Of a stretch of 19,977 bases of DNA, positions 7,522 through 16,204 are shown piece after piece. A program made the translations under genes and the position numbers. Origin of the DNA: G020353115 sp964389685 (GTDB lineage: Bacteria; Bacteroidota; Bacteroidia; Bacteroidales; VadinHA17); NCBI GenBank assembly GCA_964389685.1, contig CAYMFM010000074.1:1-19977 (forward strand), given 5' to 3'. The notes under the pieces were generated by a model. That model did no database searches. It saw nothing but the letters and a program-made list of their open reading frames with translations, and was not told the DNA's origin. Position 1 is the stretch's first letter, and each line of letters begins with the position of its first letter.

Positions 7522-10500
7522 TTATTTAACCTTTATACTGAACAAGGAAGTTCGTGTAGTAATGAATAATGTATTGCCATCCCTGCCACCGAATGTTATT
7601 GATATGGGCCGTTCCTCAACTTCGATGATACCGGTTTTATTTCCATTTTTGTCGTAAACAAATATCTTCCCGTCAGCTACATAGAGATTCCCTTCACGAT
7701 CCATCGCCTGTGAAAATTCACCTTTCTGCACAAAATCTTCACTATCAGATAGTTTTCCAATATCTCCGACATTCAGCTTGACGACTTTTTTCAGGCTTTC
7801 ATCGGCGATATACACTGATTTTCCCGGAAAAGCTTCGGAAAGTGCGGCACTTCGCCCCAGGTCATAGGTCTCAGGAATAATGGTTACGCCATCAGGGGCA
7901 ACGAAACAGCTTTCCGGTATATACACAATGGCTTGGTCAAAATCATAACGCCAGCGGCTGGATGGGTACAACGCCTTATGAATGGATTTGATTTCGCCGG
8001 TTGGGATCCTTTTCATGGGTTTAAATGTCTCTTCCGGGTTATCGGGATCAATCGAATAAGCCCATGCTGTCCATCCACTATTACCCCAACCGCTATAGCC
8101 GGGATTGTCATCCGGAAGCACAGGAACGCTTTCCTGTTCACCATCTACCATATACCCTGGTTGGGGGTCATACCGGAATACCACCAGCAGGTTATCTCTG
8201 GTATCGGTGGCAAGGGAAAAGGGGTTCCAGGGAAAATCTGCGATTAGGGTCACGGTATTGGTTTCAACCGACCATTTGTATATCCGGCTCAACCGGGTTT
8301 CGCAGAAATATACATTGCCTTTGCTATCACTGGTAATACCTTGGGCGAATTCAAATTCCGATGCCAGTTTCTCCACCTTCCCAACTTCGTGTGTAATGTT
8401 TCTCTTACCGGCTTCCTTACCTGTAATGGTAAGTTTCGCAAATTCCCAGGTGTATACACTAAGGTCCTTATTCACATCGAAGTATGGAACCTCCGTTACG
8501 AACATAACCTGGGCATAGGCATGTGAATTCAGGATTTCAATGTTTTCACAATCCCATTGTCTAACTCCTGTAGGACGGGGTGTCCTGACACGGATCACCC
8601 GGAACTGCCAGAAATTTGCAAACACCATATCCTTACAGTTTATCATATCCACGGGTTCACAATCCGCTCCTTCGCGGCTTTCCTCCTCCAGCTGGAAGGC
8701 GTAGACTTTCCAGTTGGAAACATTCTTAAATGTTGCTTCGTTACGCACATGGTGTTCGAGCGAAATGGCATAAATCCGTCCCGGCGTGGAAGTATTGGTA
8801 ACAAAGAGACCATTGGTGGCATAGGTATTGGCGCTCCAGATATCTTTTATAGTCCCACCCCCGTTATTTGTCACCCAGAGGCTCCAATACTGGTTGTCCC
8901 ATGCAAGATCCTTCCCGGGTGCATTGATGGGGTTGCCCGGAGAGCTGATCTCCCTGTTCCGGCTCCATCGGAACGGCTGATAGGGACCCTTACGAAGGGT
9001 CCCATGTCCGCCGACAAATTTAACATCATTCAGGAGGGACCCGGCACCGGCCATCCATTTCATGCCGACGGCACGGTAATTATATCCACCCGTATTAATA
9101 CCGATACCGGTAAACACATCATTGCCTCCCTCTGAGGATTCAACCAGCGGCTTGGGGGAACCAAATCCGCTGAAAGCCGGTGTGCTTTCAGCCAGCATAA
9201 ATTGAGTACCGAAAGGGTGGAGTCCAATCAGGTGTGTGTTTTCAGCCATCTTCAGTGTTTCCGTCAGGCGATACCAACCCTGCGGAACATAGATGTACTG
9301 ATATTTTGCAATGGCATCCTGGAAAACCTTGGTGTCGTCCGTTTCACCGTCTCCCATAGCTCCAAGATCCCGGATATTCACCCATGTTTCATGTATGGGC
9401 AACTGTGGGATATCCTTGCCCGGGGGATCGGGTAGAACAGATAAGGGCTCAGCATCAATCAGGGTTTTGTATTCACCATTGGACGTCATGTCTTCAAGGC
9501 AAAGTCCATAGGTAAAGCTTTTAACCCTATATTGTTTCCCGGGACCCGCATTCTTCTTTCCACTTTCCCTGTATTTTGCAAGTATCGGGACGTTAATGCA
9601 ATCAATGTTTCGAAGGTTGATCTGGCTTAGGCTGTTGTTTTCTTTACTGATAATTATTCCTGCATCGCTGACATTTTCAAACCGGCAATTCTCCATAAAC
9701 AGCCGGTCAATAATGCCCGGAGCTATTTCAACCACGGAAGGAACATTTCGAGCATGCAAGTTCACGATCACCAGGCCGGCACCCATCCGGAATATTGAAA
9801 TGGCAGCTTTACGCTGTCCCTCAAAGTACGTATCGACCATCAGCATGGGCCAGCTTGGAGAAGTCATAGTGGTCAGCACACCAAAATCACCTCCGAAAAA
9901 TTTAACGTCTTCCATTTCGTTACCTACATCGAAAATGCCTGCCTTACCATCACCGATATAGATATTGCAATGGGATACAAAACCATGCTGGGCTACATGT
10001 GTACGAAGTGCTATTGCCGCAGGATTCCCTTTTTCTATAGTAATGTCAATGTTCGAAAAGGTACTGTAGAATGTCCCAGCACTGGCATCCCTGATGGGTT
10101 CACCGGGTGTAACAATCCCGCTGGTGAACCAGAACATGTAATTTGCATTGGCTTTGTCTTGCGGATCGGGTTCCTGGTAACCGGGTGTATTTCGCCCAAG
10201 GACGAACATGGGCCTTTTCCTTCCATAACCGATCAGCCGGACAGAACCGGGGATATAAATGGTCTTACTGATCAGGTATTTGCCTTCCGGAATAAAAAGA
10301 ATGCCGAAGTTCTTTTCAAGTTTCACTTTGTTGATGGCAGCTTGTAATTCATCCGACACATCGGTTTTCCCATCGGCACAAATGTTAAAACTATCCGGCG
10401 TAAAATAAAATGCTTCCGGGTCATTCAGCTTCCACTGGTAAACGGATATGCTTTCGTCAGAAGCAGCCCTCAATAATGAAACGCTTACTGAAAAGATCAG

Positions 10501-10533
10501 AAAAAACGTCTCAATAATTCTTCTTGCTTGCAT
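7522..10533 (-). CDS. Twin beta-helix (GH55-like) protein fused to an SMP-30/gluconolactonase-type beta-propeller
   Basis: A 1003-aa secreted protein; the signal peptide ends near LRAA (residue 24). Two pectate-lyase-3 type beta-helix starts are visible: FNICADGKTDVSDELQAAIN with GILFIPEGKYLISKTIYIPG (48-96) and NIRDLGAMGDGETDDTKVFQ with YIYVPQGWYRLTETL (386-427). Two such helices in tandem are the hallmark of GH55 exo-beta-1,3-glucanases, but I cannot assign catalytic residues with confidence. From about 715 the chain changes to a beta-propeller of the SMP-30/gluconolactonase or NHL type: FAQGITSDSKGNVYFCETRL (729-748), MDREGNLYVADGKIFVYDKNG (944-964) and FGGRDGNTLFITTRTSLFSI (981-1000). The gene leads the minus-strand set and is followed at once by a relic esterase tail. 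Role: probably binding or cutting of a beta-1,3-linked or pectic glycan; the propeller may act on a lactone or only bind. Confidence 0.75.
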   Translation of the reverse strand: MQARRIIETFFLIFSVSVSLLRAASDESISVYQWKLNDPEAFYFTPDSFNICADGKTDVSDELQAAINKVKLEKNFGILFIPEGKYLISKTIYIPGSVRLIGYGRKRPMFVLGRNTPGYQEPDPQDKANANYMFWFTSGIVTPGEPIRDASAGTFYSTFSNIDITIEKGNPAAIALRTHVAQHGFVSHCNIYIGDGKAGIFDVGNEMEDVKFFGGDFGVLTTMTSPSWPMLMVDTYFEGQRKAAISIFRMGAGLVIVNLHARNVPSVVEIAPGIIDRLFMENCRFENVSDAGIIISKENNSLSQINLRNIDCINVPILAKYRESGKKNAGPGKQYRVKSFTYGLCLEDMTSNGEYKTLIDAEPLSVLPDPPGKDIPQLPIHETWVNIRDLGAMGDGETDDTKVFQDAIAKYQYIYVPQGWYRLTETLKMAENTHLIGLHPFGTQFMLAESTPAFSGFGSPKPLVESSEGGNDVFTGIGINTGGYNYRAVGMKWMAGAGSLLNDVKFVGGHGTLRKGPYQPFRWSRNREISSPGNPINAPGKDLAWDNQYWSLWVTNNGGGTIKDIWSANTYATNGLFVTNTSTPGRIYAISLEHHVRNEATFKNVSNWKVYAFQLEEESREGADCEPVDMINCKDMVFANFWQFRVIRVRTPRPTGVRQWDCENIEILNSHAYAQVMFVTEVPYFDVNKDLSVYTWEFAKLTITGKEAGKRNITHEVGKVEKLASEFEFAQGITSDSKGNVYFCETRLSRIYKWSVETNTVTLIADFPWNPFSLATDTRDNLLVVFRYDPQPGYMVDGEQESVPVLPDDNPGYSGWGNSGWTAWAYSIDPDNPEETFKPMKRIPTGEIKSIHKALYPSSRWRYDFDQAIVYIPESCFVAPDGVTIIPETYDLGRSAALSEAFPGKSVYIADESLKKVVKLNVGDIGKLSDSEDFVQKGEFSQAMDREGNLYVADGKIFVYDKNGNKTGIIEVEERPISITFGGRDGNTLFITTRTSLFSIKVK

Positions 10534-10574
10534 GAATGAATAGATTATAAGTATTGGTATTGATCTTTAATGAG

Positions 10575-10604
10575 GAAATTTAAATTGTGCATCAATTTAC
10601 CAAA
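10575..10604 (-). promoter_or_regulatory. Candidate promoter for the minus-strand gene set
   Basis: Read on the minus strand, TTTG (10604-10601) is followed after 18 bp by TAAATTTC (10582-10575), one base from the Bacteroidota -7 consensus TAnnTTTG. It would start transcription roughly 30-40 nt before the ATG at 10533. The region is A+T-rich, so a chance match is quite possible. Confidence 0.28.
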
Positions 10605-10764
10605 TATTTAAAATCCTACGTTTAAAATTGCAGAATAAATGAGCACCGGGTTTAAAAACCAGTACGTGTTGAAGGTTCACAGGGTATAGAGCTGCCCCCC
10701 TCCCGTTCCATCCTAAATAACATATTGATCTTCTTTTATTTGTTCTTTGATTGTCGTACTTTTA

Positions 10765-10795
10765 TTTGTATAAATTAATGCTCCTATTACCTTTA
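10765..10795 (+). promoter_or_regulatory. Candidate Bacteroidota promoter for the small lipoprotein gene
   Basis: TTTG at 10765-10768 and TACCTTTA at 10788-10795 are separated by 19 bp, fitting the Bacteroidota pattern TTTG-N19-TAnnTTTG with only the last base different. The start of transcription would fall near 10800, leaving a short leader before the ATG at 10815. The rest of the 281-bp divergent region (10534-10814) shows only a weak GGTTT/AAACC pair at 10649-10660 and no ORF I trust. Confidence 0.42.
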
Positions 10796-10814
10796 ACTTT
10801 AATCCTAACATGAC

Positions 10815-11444
10815 ATGAAAACGAAAGCGATCTATTTCCTGACTCTTCTTATTTTATCTGGTTGTGCTGGTTCCCTTAAAATACAATATGATGGAATAAA
10901 TGCAAATTTATCAGCATTCAGTGAAAACATCACCATTGCCATCTGGGATCAACGGGAACAGGTACTTGATGGTTCCCGTAAACCGGATTTTGTAGGTTAT
11001 ATGCGTTCCGGGGCAGGAATAGCCTATCCAATCGGAACGGCAAGTGGAAAACCAATTGTAGATGATATCTCATCTTCAATCGCTTCCTCATTGGAAAAAC
11101 AGGGTTGTACTACTTCAATCATTACAACCTCACCAACCGAAGATGAACATGCAATCCTGGATAATTTCGCAAAAAATGGAAGTGGAAAGCTTTTCCTGAT
11201 GAAATGTTCGGAGTATCATACGGATGGATACGGTATTCAAAATCTTAATTATGATTTGCTAGTGAAAATCTTTGCGTCAGATGGCCAACTTTTGAAAGAG
11301 AAGAGTTTCCAGGGGGATAGAAATTTGGGTGGAAGTGTAGCCTGGGGGGCAGGTAAATATAAGGAATACATGCCGGAGGGTCTGAAAACTTTACTGGAAG
11401 AGATTTTTAATGATCCTGAAATATCTTCCGGTTTGAGTCAATGA
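10815..11444 (+). CDS. Small lipoprotein, YajG-like (tentative)
   Basis: A 209-aa protein with a lipoprotein signal peptide and lipobox LSG-C (Cys17), so it is anchored in a membrane facing the periplasm or the surface. The mature part opens with a strand leading to ITIAIWDQREQVLDGSRKPD (35-54), then GYMRSGAGIAYPIGTASGKP (61-80), and a helix (DDISSSIASSLEKQG, 83-97). A beta-strand, D-x-R, G-x-x-R and late helix order of this kind recalls the YajG family of lipoproteins of unknown function, but the resemblance is weak. Nothing in it points to polysaccharide breakdown. It lies between the two oppositely directed gene sets, with its own likely promoter and 185 bp of spacer behind it, so it is probably transcribed alone. 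Confidence 0.6.
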   Translation: MKTKAIYFLTLLILSGCAGSLKIQYDGINANLSAFSENITIAIWDQREQVLDGSRKPDFVGYMRSGAGIAYPIGTASGKPIVDDISSSIASSLEKQGCTTSIITTSPTEDEHAILDNFAKNGSGKLFLMKCSEYHTDGYGIQNLNYDLLVKIFASDGQLLKEKSFQGDRNLGGSVAWGAGKYKEYMPEGLKTLLEEIFNDPEISSGLSQ

Positions 11445-11508
11445 ATGGTTAAAGCAGGAGGTAGGATGATCGACAAACAATAGCATTTCAATTGATTAAA
11501 CACTTAAC

Positions 11509-11586
11509 CGAGAGTTGTGTATTTTATCCGCTTAGTGGCCGTAAACCGCCAGGCGGATTTTATTAATTTACACACCGGGTAACTCG
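11509..11586. repeat. Nested inverted repeat before the glycosidase operon
   Basis: Between the lipoprotein stop (11444) and the next ATG (11630) lies a symmetric block: CGAG (11509-11512) with CTCG (11583-11586), TGTGTA (11516-11521) with TACACA (11569-11574), ATCCGC (11526-11531) with GCGGAT (11553-11558), and a very tight CCGCC-A-GGCGG palindrome at 11546-11556. The alternatives ATCCGC/GCGGAT and CCGCC/GGCGG share bases, so two folds are possible. It could act as a terminator of the lipoprotein transcript, a leader structure for the plus-strand operon, or be a dispersed repeat. Confidence 0.4.
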
Positions 11587-11629
11587 AGGGGGCCAACCAC
11601 CCTGTGAGGATTTAGAACAAACAAAAAAA

Positions 11630-13401
11630 ATGAAGCATCAATATCTATTGGGTTTAATTTGGCTTCTAGTTTCTTTTTCAACAGGCGGCTGGACACAGCA
11701 ATTGGAGGTAAAGAACGATTTCTTTTATATCGATGGACAAAAAATTTTTGTGAAGGGTATCGGTTATGAACTGGGAGCCTTACCTGGTGAGGTGCCCTGG
11801 GAAAAAACCTTCAATCCGGAACAAATGCATTTTGATATTCAACGAATCCTTTCCGGGGGGTTCAATACAATCCGCACCTGGGCTCCTTTTACAGCAGAAG
11901 AGCTGGATTTGCTTCTTGCCTATGATATCAAAATTATCATGGGAATTTGGGTTGATCCTCACGCTGATTTTTCTAACGAAGCGTTTGTTGATGAAGCAAA
12001 AGCTATAGTTTCTGATGTTCTAAGCTATTCGAAAAATTACGATAATATCATTGCATATTTGATCATGAATGAGCCGCTGCCGGAAACCATCTTCAATGCG
12101 GGNNNNNNNNNNNNNNNNNNNNNNNNNNNNNNNNNNNNNNNNNNNNNNNNNNNNNNNNNNNNNNNNNNNNNNNNNNNNNNNNNNNNNNNNNNNNNNNNNN
12201 NNTCATTGCATATTTGATCATGAATGAGCCGCTGCCGGAAACCATCTTCAATGCGGGGTATGATCATACGGTTGACCTCTGGAATGAATTAATCAACATA
12301 ATCCACATCAATCATCCCGGCAGACCGGTAAGCATATCCAATACATGCAACGGAACATACATTGAACCGGAAATATTTGATTTTAGCGCCTATAACGTCT
12401 ACATCTACAATCCCGTTACGGTAAATTACCTGCACGGTTACCGTGATTTCATCCATTATTTGCTCCAGCTCAAAGCCCCCGGGCAACCGTTAATCATCAC
12501 TGAATATGGTTTATCGGTTTCACCAGGTGGACCGGGTAACTGGGGTTATGGCGGCAACAGTCTGACTGAACAGAAAGAGGGAATACTTCACATGTATAAA
12601 TCCCTGGTTGATGGGGGAGCAAGCGGATCATGTGTATTTAACTACAGCGATGGATGGTGGAAAGGAGGTAATGAATTTGTACACGATGATGTAGCAGAAG
12701 AGTGGTTCGGACTGGTTGAATACTCCAGCCTGACAGATACACAGGGACAGGAACGTCCGGTTTGGGAAGCGGTGAAAATGTATCAATCAGCAGTTATTAC
12801 GCAACCAAAATCTTCTGAAATCTATACAAACCAGGTTCCTGTGGAGGTATTTGTAAATGACACGGTAGACAGGATAGATATTTTAATGGAAAACAACCTG
12901 ATAAAGAGCGAGGAAAAAAATATTCTGATAACTGGCATGGAAGTTACTTTGCCTTCTATTCAAATCAGTACCAATGATGATTTTTGGCAAACAGATACTG
13001 TAGAAGTCACCTATCTGATTAATAAATCAGCAACCTTTACCACCGGCTCCACTATTGAGTATATATTTTATCCACACATTGGGTTTGAATACGGAGAAAA
13101 ATATCAAATTTCTATGCCTGCCGGTGAGCAAGTCAGCATAACAAGAGAGCATATTATCAATACCAGTACAAATGTATTCACACTGGGTGCTGCTTTTGAT
13201 ATTCATTATAACAATTTTCAAAAACGTATTGTGAATCAGTTGACTTTTTCCAGAATTGATACTCTGGCAAACAGTATCAATGATCATTTCTCTGCAACAA
13301 CATCAATTGATATCTACCCAAATCCTGCAAAGAATTATTTTACAGTCGCTTGTAATAGAACACAAACACCACATTTTGAATCGGGAGCTGTCACTACTTA
13401 A
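11630..13401 (+). CDS. Clan GH-A glycoside hydrolase (GH5/GH2-like) split by an assembly gap; type IX sorting domain clipped
   Basis: As printed the frame is broken by 100 Ns, but removing the Ns and one copy of the duplicated 55 nt (155 nt in all) leaves 1617 nt, exactly 538 codons plus stop. The restored protein has a signal peptide (cleavage near TQQ, residue 24), a catalytic barrel from FVKGIGYELG (40-49) through NTIRTWAPF (79-87) and MGIWVDPH (104-111), acid/base Glu148 in LIMNEP, and nucleophile Glu240 in LIITEYG. NEP and TEYG are the clan GH-A pair; family GH5 or the GH2 barrel group are both possible. The C-terminal third is beta-rich. Near the end, SIDIYPNPAKNYFTVA is the opening of a type IX secretion sorting domain, but the chain stops after only 16 more unrelated residues. 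The gene is the first of four on this strand, 61 bp before the next. Confidence 0.75.
12048..12102. repeat. Left copy of 55-nt duplicated contig end
   Basis: These 55 bases, ending against the Ns, are identical to 12203-12257 on the other side. Identical ends of this length are what overlapping de Bruijn graph contigs leave when a scaffolder inserts Ns rather than merging them. Confidence 0.9.
12103..12202. other. Assembly gap of exactly 100 Ns
   Basis: A run of 100 N marks a gap of unknown size by the usual convention. The flanks overlap by 55 nt and the reading frame continues when they are merged, so the true gap is most likely absent. Confidence 0.97.
12203..12257. repeat. Right copy of 55-nt duplicated contig end
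   Basis: Identical to 12048-12102. It carries the TTG/ATG codons (12214-12222) that would give a false start for the second half of the glycosidase gene. Confidence 0.9.
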
Positions 13402-13462
13402 TGAATTCGAGGTTTATTTTTTTTACCTTTAATCCTTTGTTCCAATTCTAAATCTTCTGGTT

Positions 13463-15442
13463 ATGAAAAAATTATCCTGCAGGCTATTTTTAATTTCAAT
13501 CCTGTTACTGCTTTGTGAGGTTAATTCCTTGTATGCCCAGCCAGAACTGATGGCCTGGGGCAACCTGACGGGTATCCGGATCGAGGGTCAATTGATGGAA
13601 TTTGAATCGAGTCTGCGGGTTGTCGAAAAAGGCTGGCAGCATGTTGCTATGACTGCTAAAGAAAGACAGCGTCCCAGGTATGACAGGGAGGGCAAGAGAC
13701 AAACTATAACCACCGCTATCGGGGGAATCCTTTTCACTGAAGTTGTACTAGAAAACGCCGATGGAAGCGTGAAACTAGCTGTAAATACCTCCTCAGAAGC
13801 CGACACTCTTCTGGAAGGTGTTTTCCTCTGTTTTGATCTACCGGGCACCTGGTATGGTGAAGGTTCCATACAGTTCACCGGTAAAACCCAGGCAGGTATA
13901 TCAAGCTTGGATCTGAAGAAAATAACGATTGAAAACAACAGGAGACCGTTCAGCAATACTGCAACAGGAGTGGTTATTACATCTCCCAAAAGGCAACTGG
14001 AAATCGATTTCAACTCCGGAACCAATGTTTACCTGCGAAGAGAGCCACAAAACGATTCCAACATTCAGCTCTATATTGAACTTATGGGATCAAAAATTAA
14101 AAAAGGGCAGGAATCAGAAAACCAGTTTTCAATAAAAGCAGGTGGTGAGATCGATCATACTCCTGCGGAGATTCTGCTGGATGAAAAAAACCCGGGTTGG
14201 AAATTTGATGGTCTGGGCGGCAATTTCAGGCTCCAAAATCCCACTTCCGATCCGCCGGTTATACAATATTGTCTCGACAGCCTGCGGGTTGCCTGGGGTC
14301 GTGTTGAAATGCCATGGCAACTCTGGCATCCTGACGAGAACACCGATCCTATTAAAGCTGCTGAAGCAGGGAATCTGCATCCGCATGTTCATGCATCCAT
14401 GGAGATGGCGCAGCGGTTAGCCCGGAAAGGCATGCCGGTCATTGTTAGTGACTGGCAGGCTCCCGCATGGGCAATCATCGGTGACCCCATGGATGCATAC
14501 CGTTACCGTTCCAAAGGCATTTTTGGCTACCCGCTTGATCCTGAAAAAATGGAAAGGATCTACCAGTCCATCGGGGATTATCTTGTTTACCTGAAACAAA
14601 ACTATGGTGTGGAAGCTGTTATGTTTTCGTTTAATGAATCCGACCTGGGAATCAATGTCCGGCATACAGGGGAAGAACATGCAACATTTATAAAGGAGAT
14701 GGGAGCCCACCTGGCTTCCCGGGGTCTGGCAACCAAACTGCTTCTGGGTGATAACTCCGATGCGAACACCTTTGATTTCATTATCCCTGCCATGAACGAT
14801 CCGGAGACACACAAATATATCGGAGCCATATCGTTCCATTCGTGGCGTGGTTGTACTCCGCAAACCCTGGAGAAGTGGGCAGGTGCAGCAAGAAAGATGA
14901 ACCTTCCACTGCTGGTTGCCGAAGGCAGCACCGATGCTGCTGCATGGAACTATCCCGAGATCTTCTCAGAACAGTCGTTTGCATTGCATGAAATTAACCT
15001 GTATGTACGCATCTGTGCAGCCTGTCAGCCCCTGTCCATCCTGCAGTGGCAGCTGACAGCTGATTACTCCGTTATGGTGGGAAACGGCATTTTTGGAACC
15101 AACGGTCCCCTGAGACCTACACAACGATTCTGGAACCTGAAGCAGCTGGCTTCAACACCTGAAAACTCGTTTTCTATTCCCCTCACCTGCAGCAAAGAAG
15201 GGATCAACTGTGCTGCATTCGGGAACCTGGCTAAAGGTGAATACGCAATCCATCTGGTTAACAATGGAGCAAAGTGTGAGGCAACCATTTCCGGAATCCC
15301 ATCTGACGCCACGGAATTCGATGTGTATGTAACCGATTCTGGAATGGGCATGGTGAAAACCGGTACGGTTCAGGTTTCAAACGGCACAACAAAACTGACA
15401 CTTCATCCGGCCGCATTTACAACCCTGTTAACGAAAAAGTAA
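13463..15442 (+). CDS. GH30-like clan GH-A glycosidase
   Basis: A 659-aa secreted enzyme; the signal peptide ends near LYA-Q (residue 25). Residues about 27-230 form a beta-rich N-terminal domain. The barrel begins at KFDGLGGNFRLQN (247-259), close to the FDGFGG opening of GH30, and continues with RVEMPW (280-285) and VIVSDWQAPAW (326-336). The acid/base is Glu392 in FSFNESD and the nucleophile is Glu487 in LLVAEGS. QWQLTADYSV (528-537) fits the last barrel strand, and 560-659 make the small beta-domain that is typical of GH30. Some GH30 members are endo-beta-1,6-galactanases, which would suit the neighbouring GH53 galactanase, but the subfamily cannot be fixed by eye. It starts 61 bp after the previous gene and ends 24 bp before the next, so the four genes are probably one operon. 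Confidence 0.7.
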   Translation: MKKLSCRLFLISILLLLCEVNSLYAQPELMAWGNLTGIRIEGQLMEFESSLRVVEKGWQHVAMTAKERQRPRYDREGKRQTITTAIGGILFTEVVLENADGSVKLAVNTSSEADTLLEGVFLCFDLPGTWYGEGSIQFTGKTQAGISSLDLKKITIENNRRPFSNTATGVVITSPKRQLEIDFNSGTNVYLRREPQNDSNIQLYIELMGSKIKKGQESENQFSIKAGGEIDHTPAEILLDEKNPGWKFDGLGGNFRLQNPTSDPPVIQYCLDSLRVAWGRVEMPWQLWHPDENTDPIKAAEAGNLHPHVHASMEMAQRLARKGMPVIVSDWQAPAWAIIGDPMDAYRYRSKGIFGYPLDPEKMERIYQSIGDYLVYLKQNYGVEAVMFSFNESDLGINVRHTGEEHATFIKEMGAHLASRGLATKLLLGDNSDANTFDFIIPAMNDPETHKYIGAISFHSWRGCTPQTLEKWAGAARKMNLPLLVAEGSTDAAAWNYPEIFSEQSFALHEINLYVRICAACQPLSILQWQLTADYSVMVGNGIFGTNGPLRPTQRFWNLKQLASTPENSFSIPLTCSKEGINCAAFGNLAKGEYAIHLVNNGAKCEATISGIPSDATEFDVYVTDSGMGMVKTGTVQVSNGTTKLTLHPAAFTTLLTKK

Positions 15443-15466
15443 CCATTAATCAACACCAATTTCCCG

Positions 15467-16201
15467 ATGAAAAATAATATTCTTTTTGCCATTTTTTTTG
15501 TTATCCTGATCTTCTCTTTACAGGATACCCTATGCCAGGAATCCAGGCCCTGGTGGCAAGGTGGCCCCTGGCGGAGACCTTCAGAAAATCCACAGGCTAA
15601 AAAACTTCCCTCAATATCAGTCGAGGGAAACAAGTTTGTAAATCCCGAAGGAGAGGCAATCCTTTTCCGTGGGCTATCCATTTCTGACCCCGATAAAATT
15701 GAGGCACAGGGACACTGGAATAAAAATCATTTTGAAAAGGTGAAAGAAATGGGTGCTGCTCTTGTACGTATCCCGGTCCACCCTGTAGCCTGGCGCAAAC
15801 GGACACCCGAAAAATACCTTGAATTGCTTGACCAGGCAGTGGAGTGGTGTACCGACCTGGAAATGTACATTGTAATCGATTGGCATTCGATAGGAAACTT
15901 GGGCATGGAGCTTTTCCAGAACCCGATGTACAATACCTCAAAACAGGAAACATACCAGTTCTGGCGAACCATAGCCCAACATTTCCGAGGCCATAATACG
16001 ATAGCCTTTTATGAAATTTTTAACGAACCAACCATCTACCGCGGCCAGCTGGGAACAATGAGCTGGTCAGAGTGGAAACAGATCAATGAAAATATAATTC
16101 ATCTAATCCGGTCCTTCGACACCGAAACATTACTCCTGGTAGCAGGTTTCGACTGGGCATACGATCTGACACCACTTCACACTGACCCCATTAATGTATA
16201 A
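15467..16201 (+). pseudogene. GH5 glycosidase lacking its 3' part
   Basis: A 244-aa frame with a signal peptide (cleavage near LCQ, residue 24) and a short Trp- and Pro-rich stretch (RPWWQGGPWRRP, 27-38). The GH5 barrel is clear: FRGLSISDP (67-75), ALVRIPVHP (98-106), YIVIDWHSIG (134-143), and the acid/base Glu187 in EIFNEPT. The chain reaches AGFDWAYDL (226-234) and stops at DPINV. GH5 enzymes need roughly another 80-120 residues with the Tyr and the nucleophile Glu on barrel strands 6-8; these are absent, so the product should be inactive as a retaining glycosidase. The next gene starts 3 nt later with its own lipoprotein signal, which suggests a deletion that joined the middle of this gene to its neighbour, or a collapsed assembly. 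Confidence 0.7.
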
Positions 16202-16204
16202 AAA

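Noticed and set aside
8557..9135. 192-codon plus-strand frame
   Set aside because: Antisense to the beta-helix gene; composition is typical of a shadow frame with no signal or motif.
10649..10660. GGTTT/AAACC hairpin as a terminator
   Set aside because: The stem is 5 bp with a 2-nt loop and no U-tract, too weak to call.
10640..10735. Minus-strand 24-codon frame upstream of the beta-helix gene as another gene tail
   Set aside because: The translation (MLFRMEREGGSSIPCEPSTR and a few more) resembles no family I recognise, so there is no support for a relic.
10739..10768. Alternative promoter TTTG-N18-TTTATTTG
   Set aside because: It has a poorer -7 element and spacing than the 10765-10795 candidate, and would place the start further from the gene.
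12214..13401. Separate 395-aa gene beginning with TTG after the gap
   Set aside because: The start lies in the duplicated 55-nt contig end. Collapsing the duplication makes it the second part of the gene starting at 11630.
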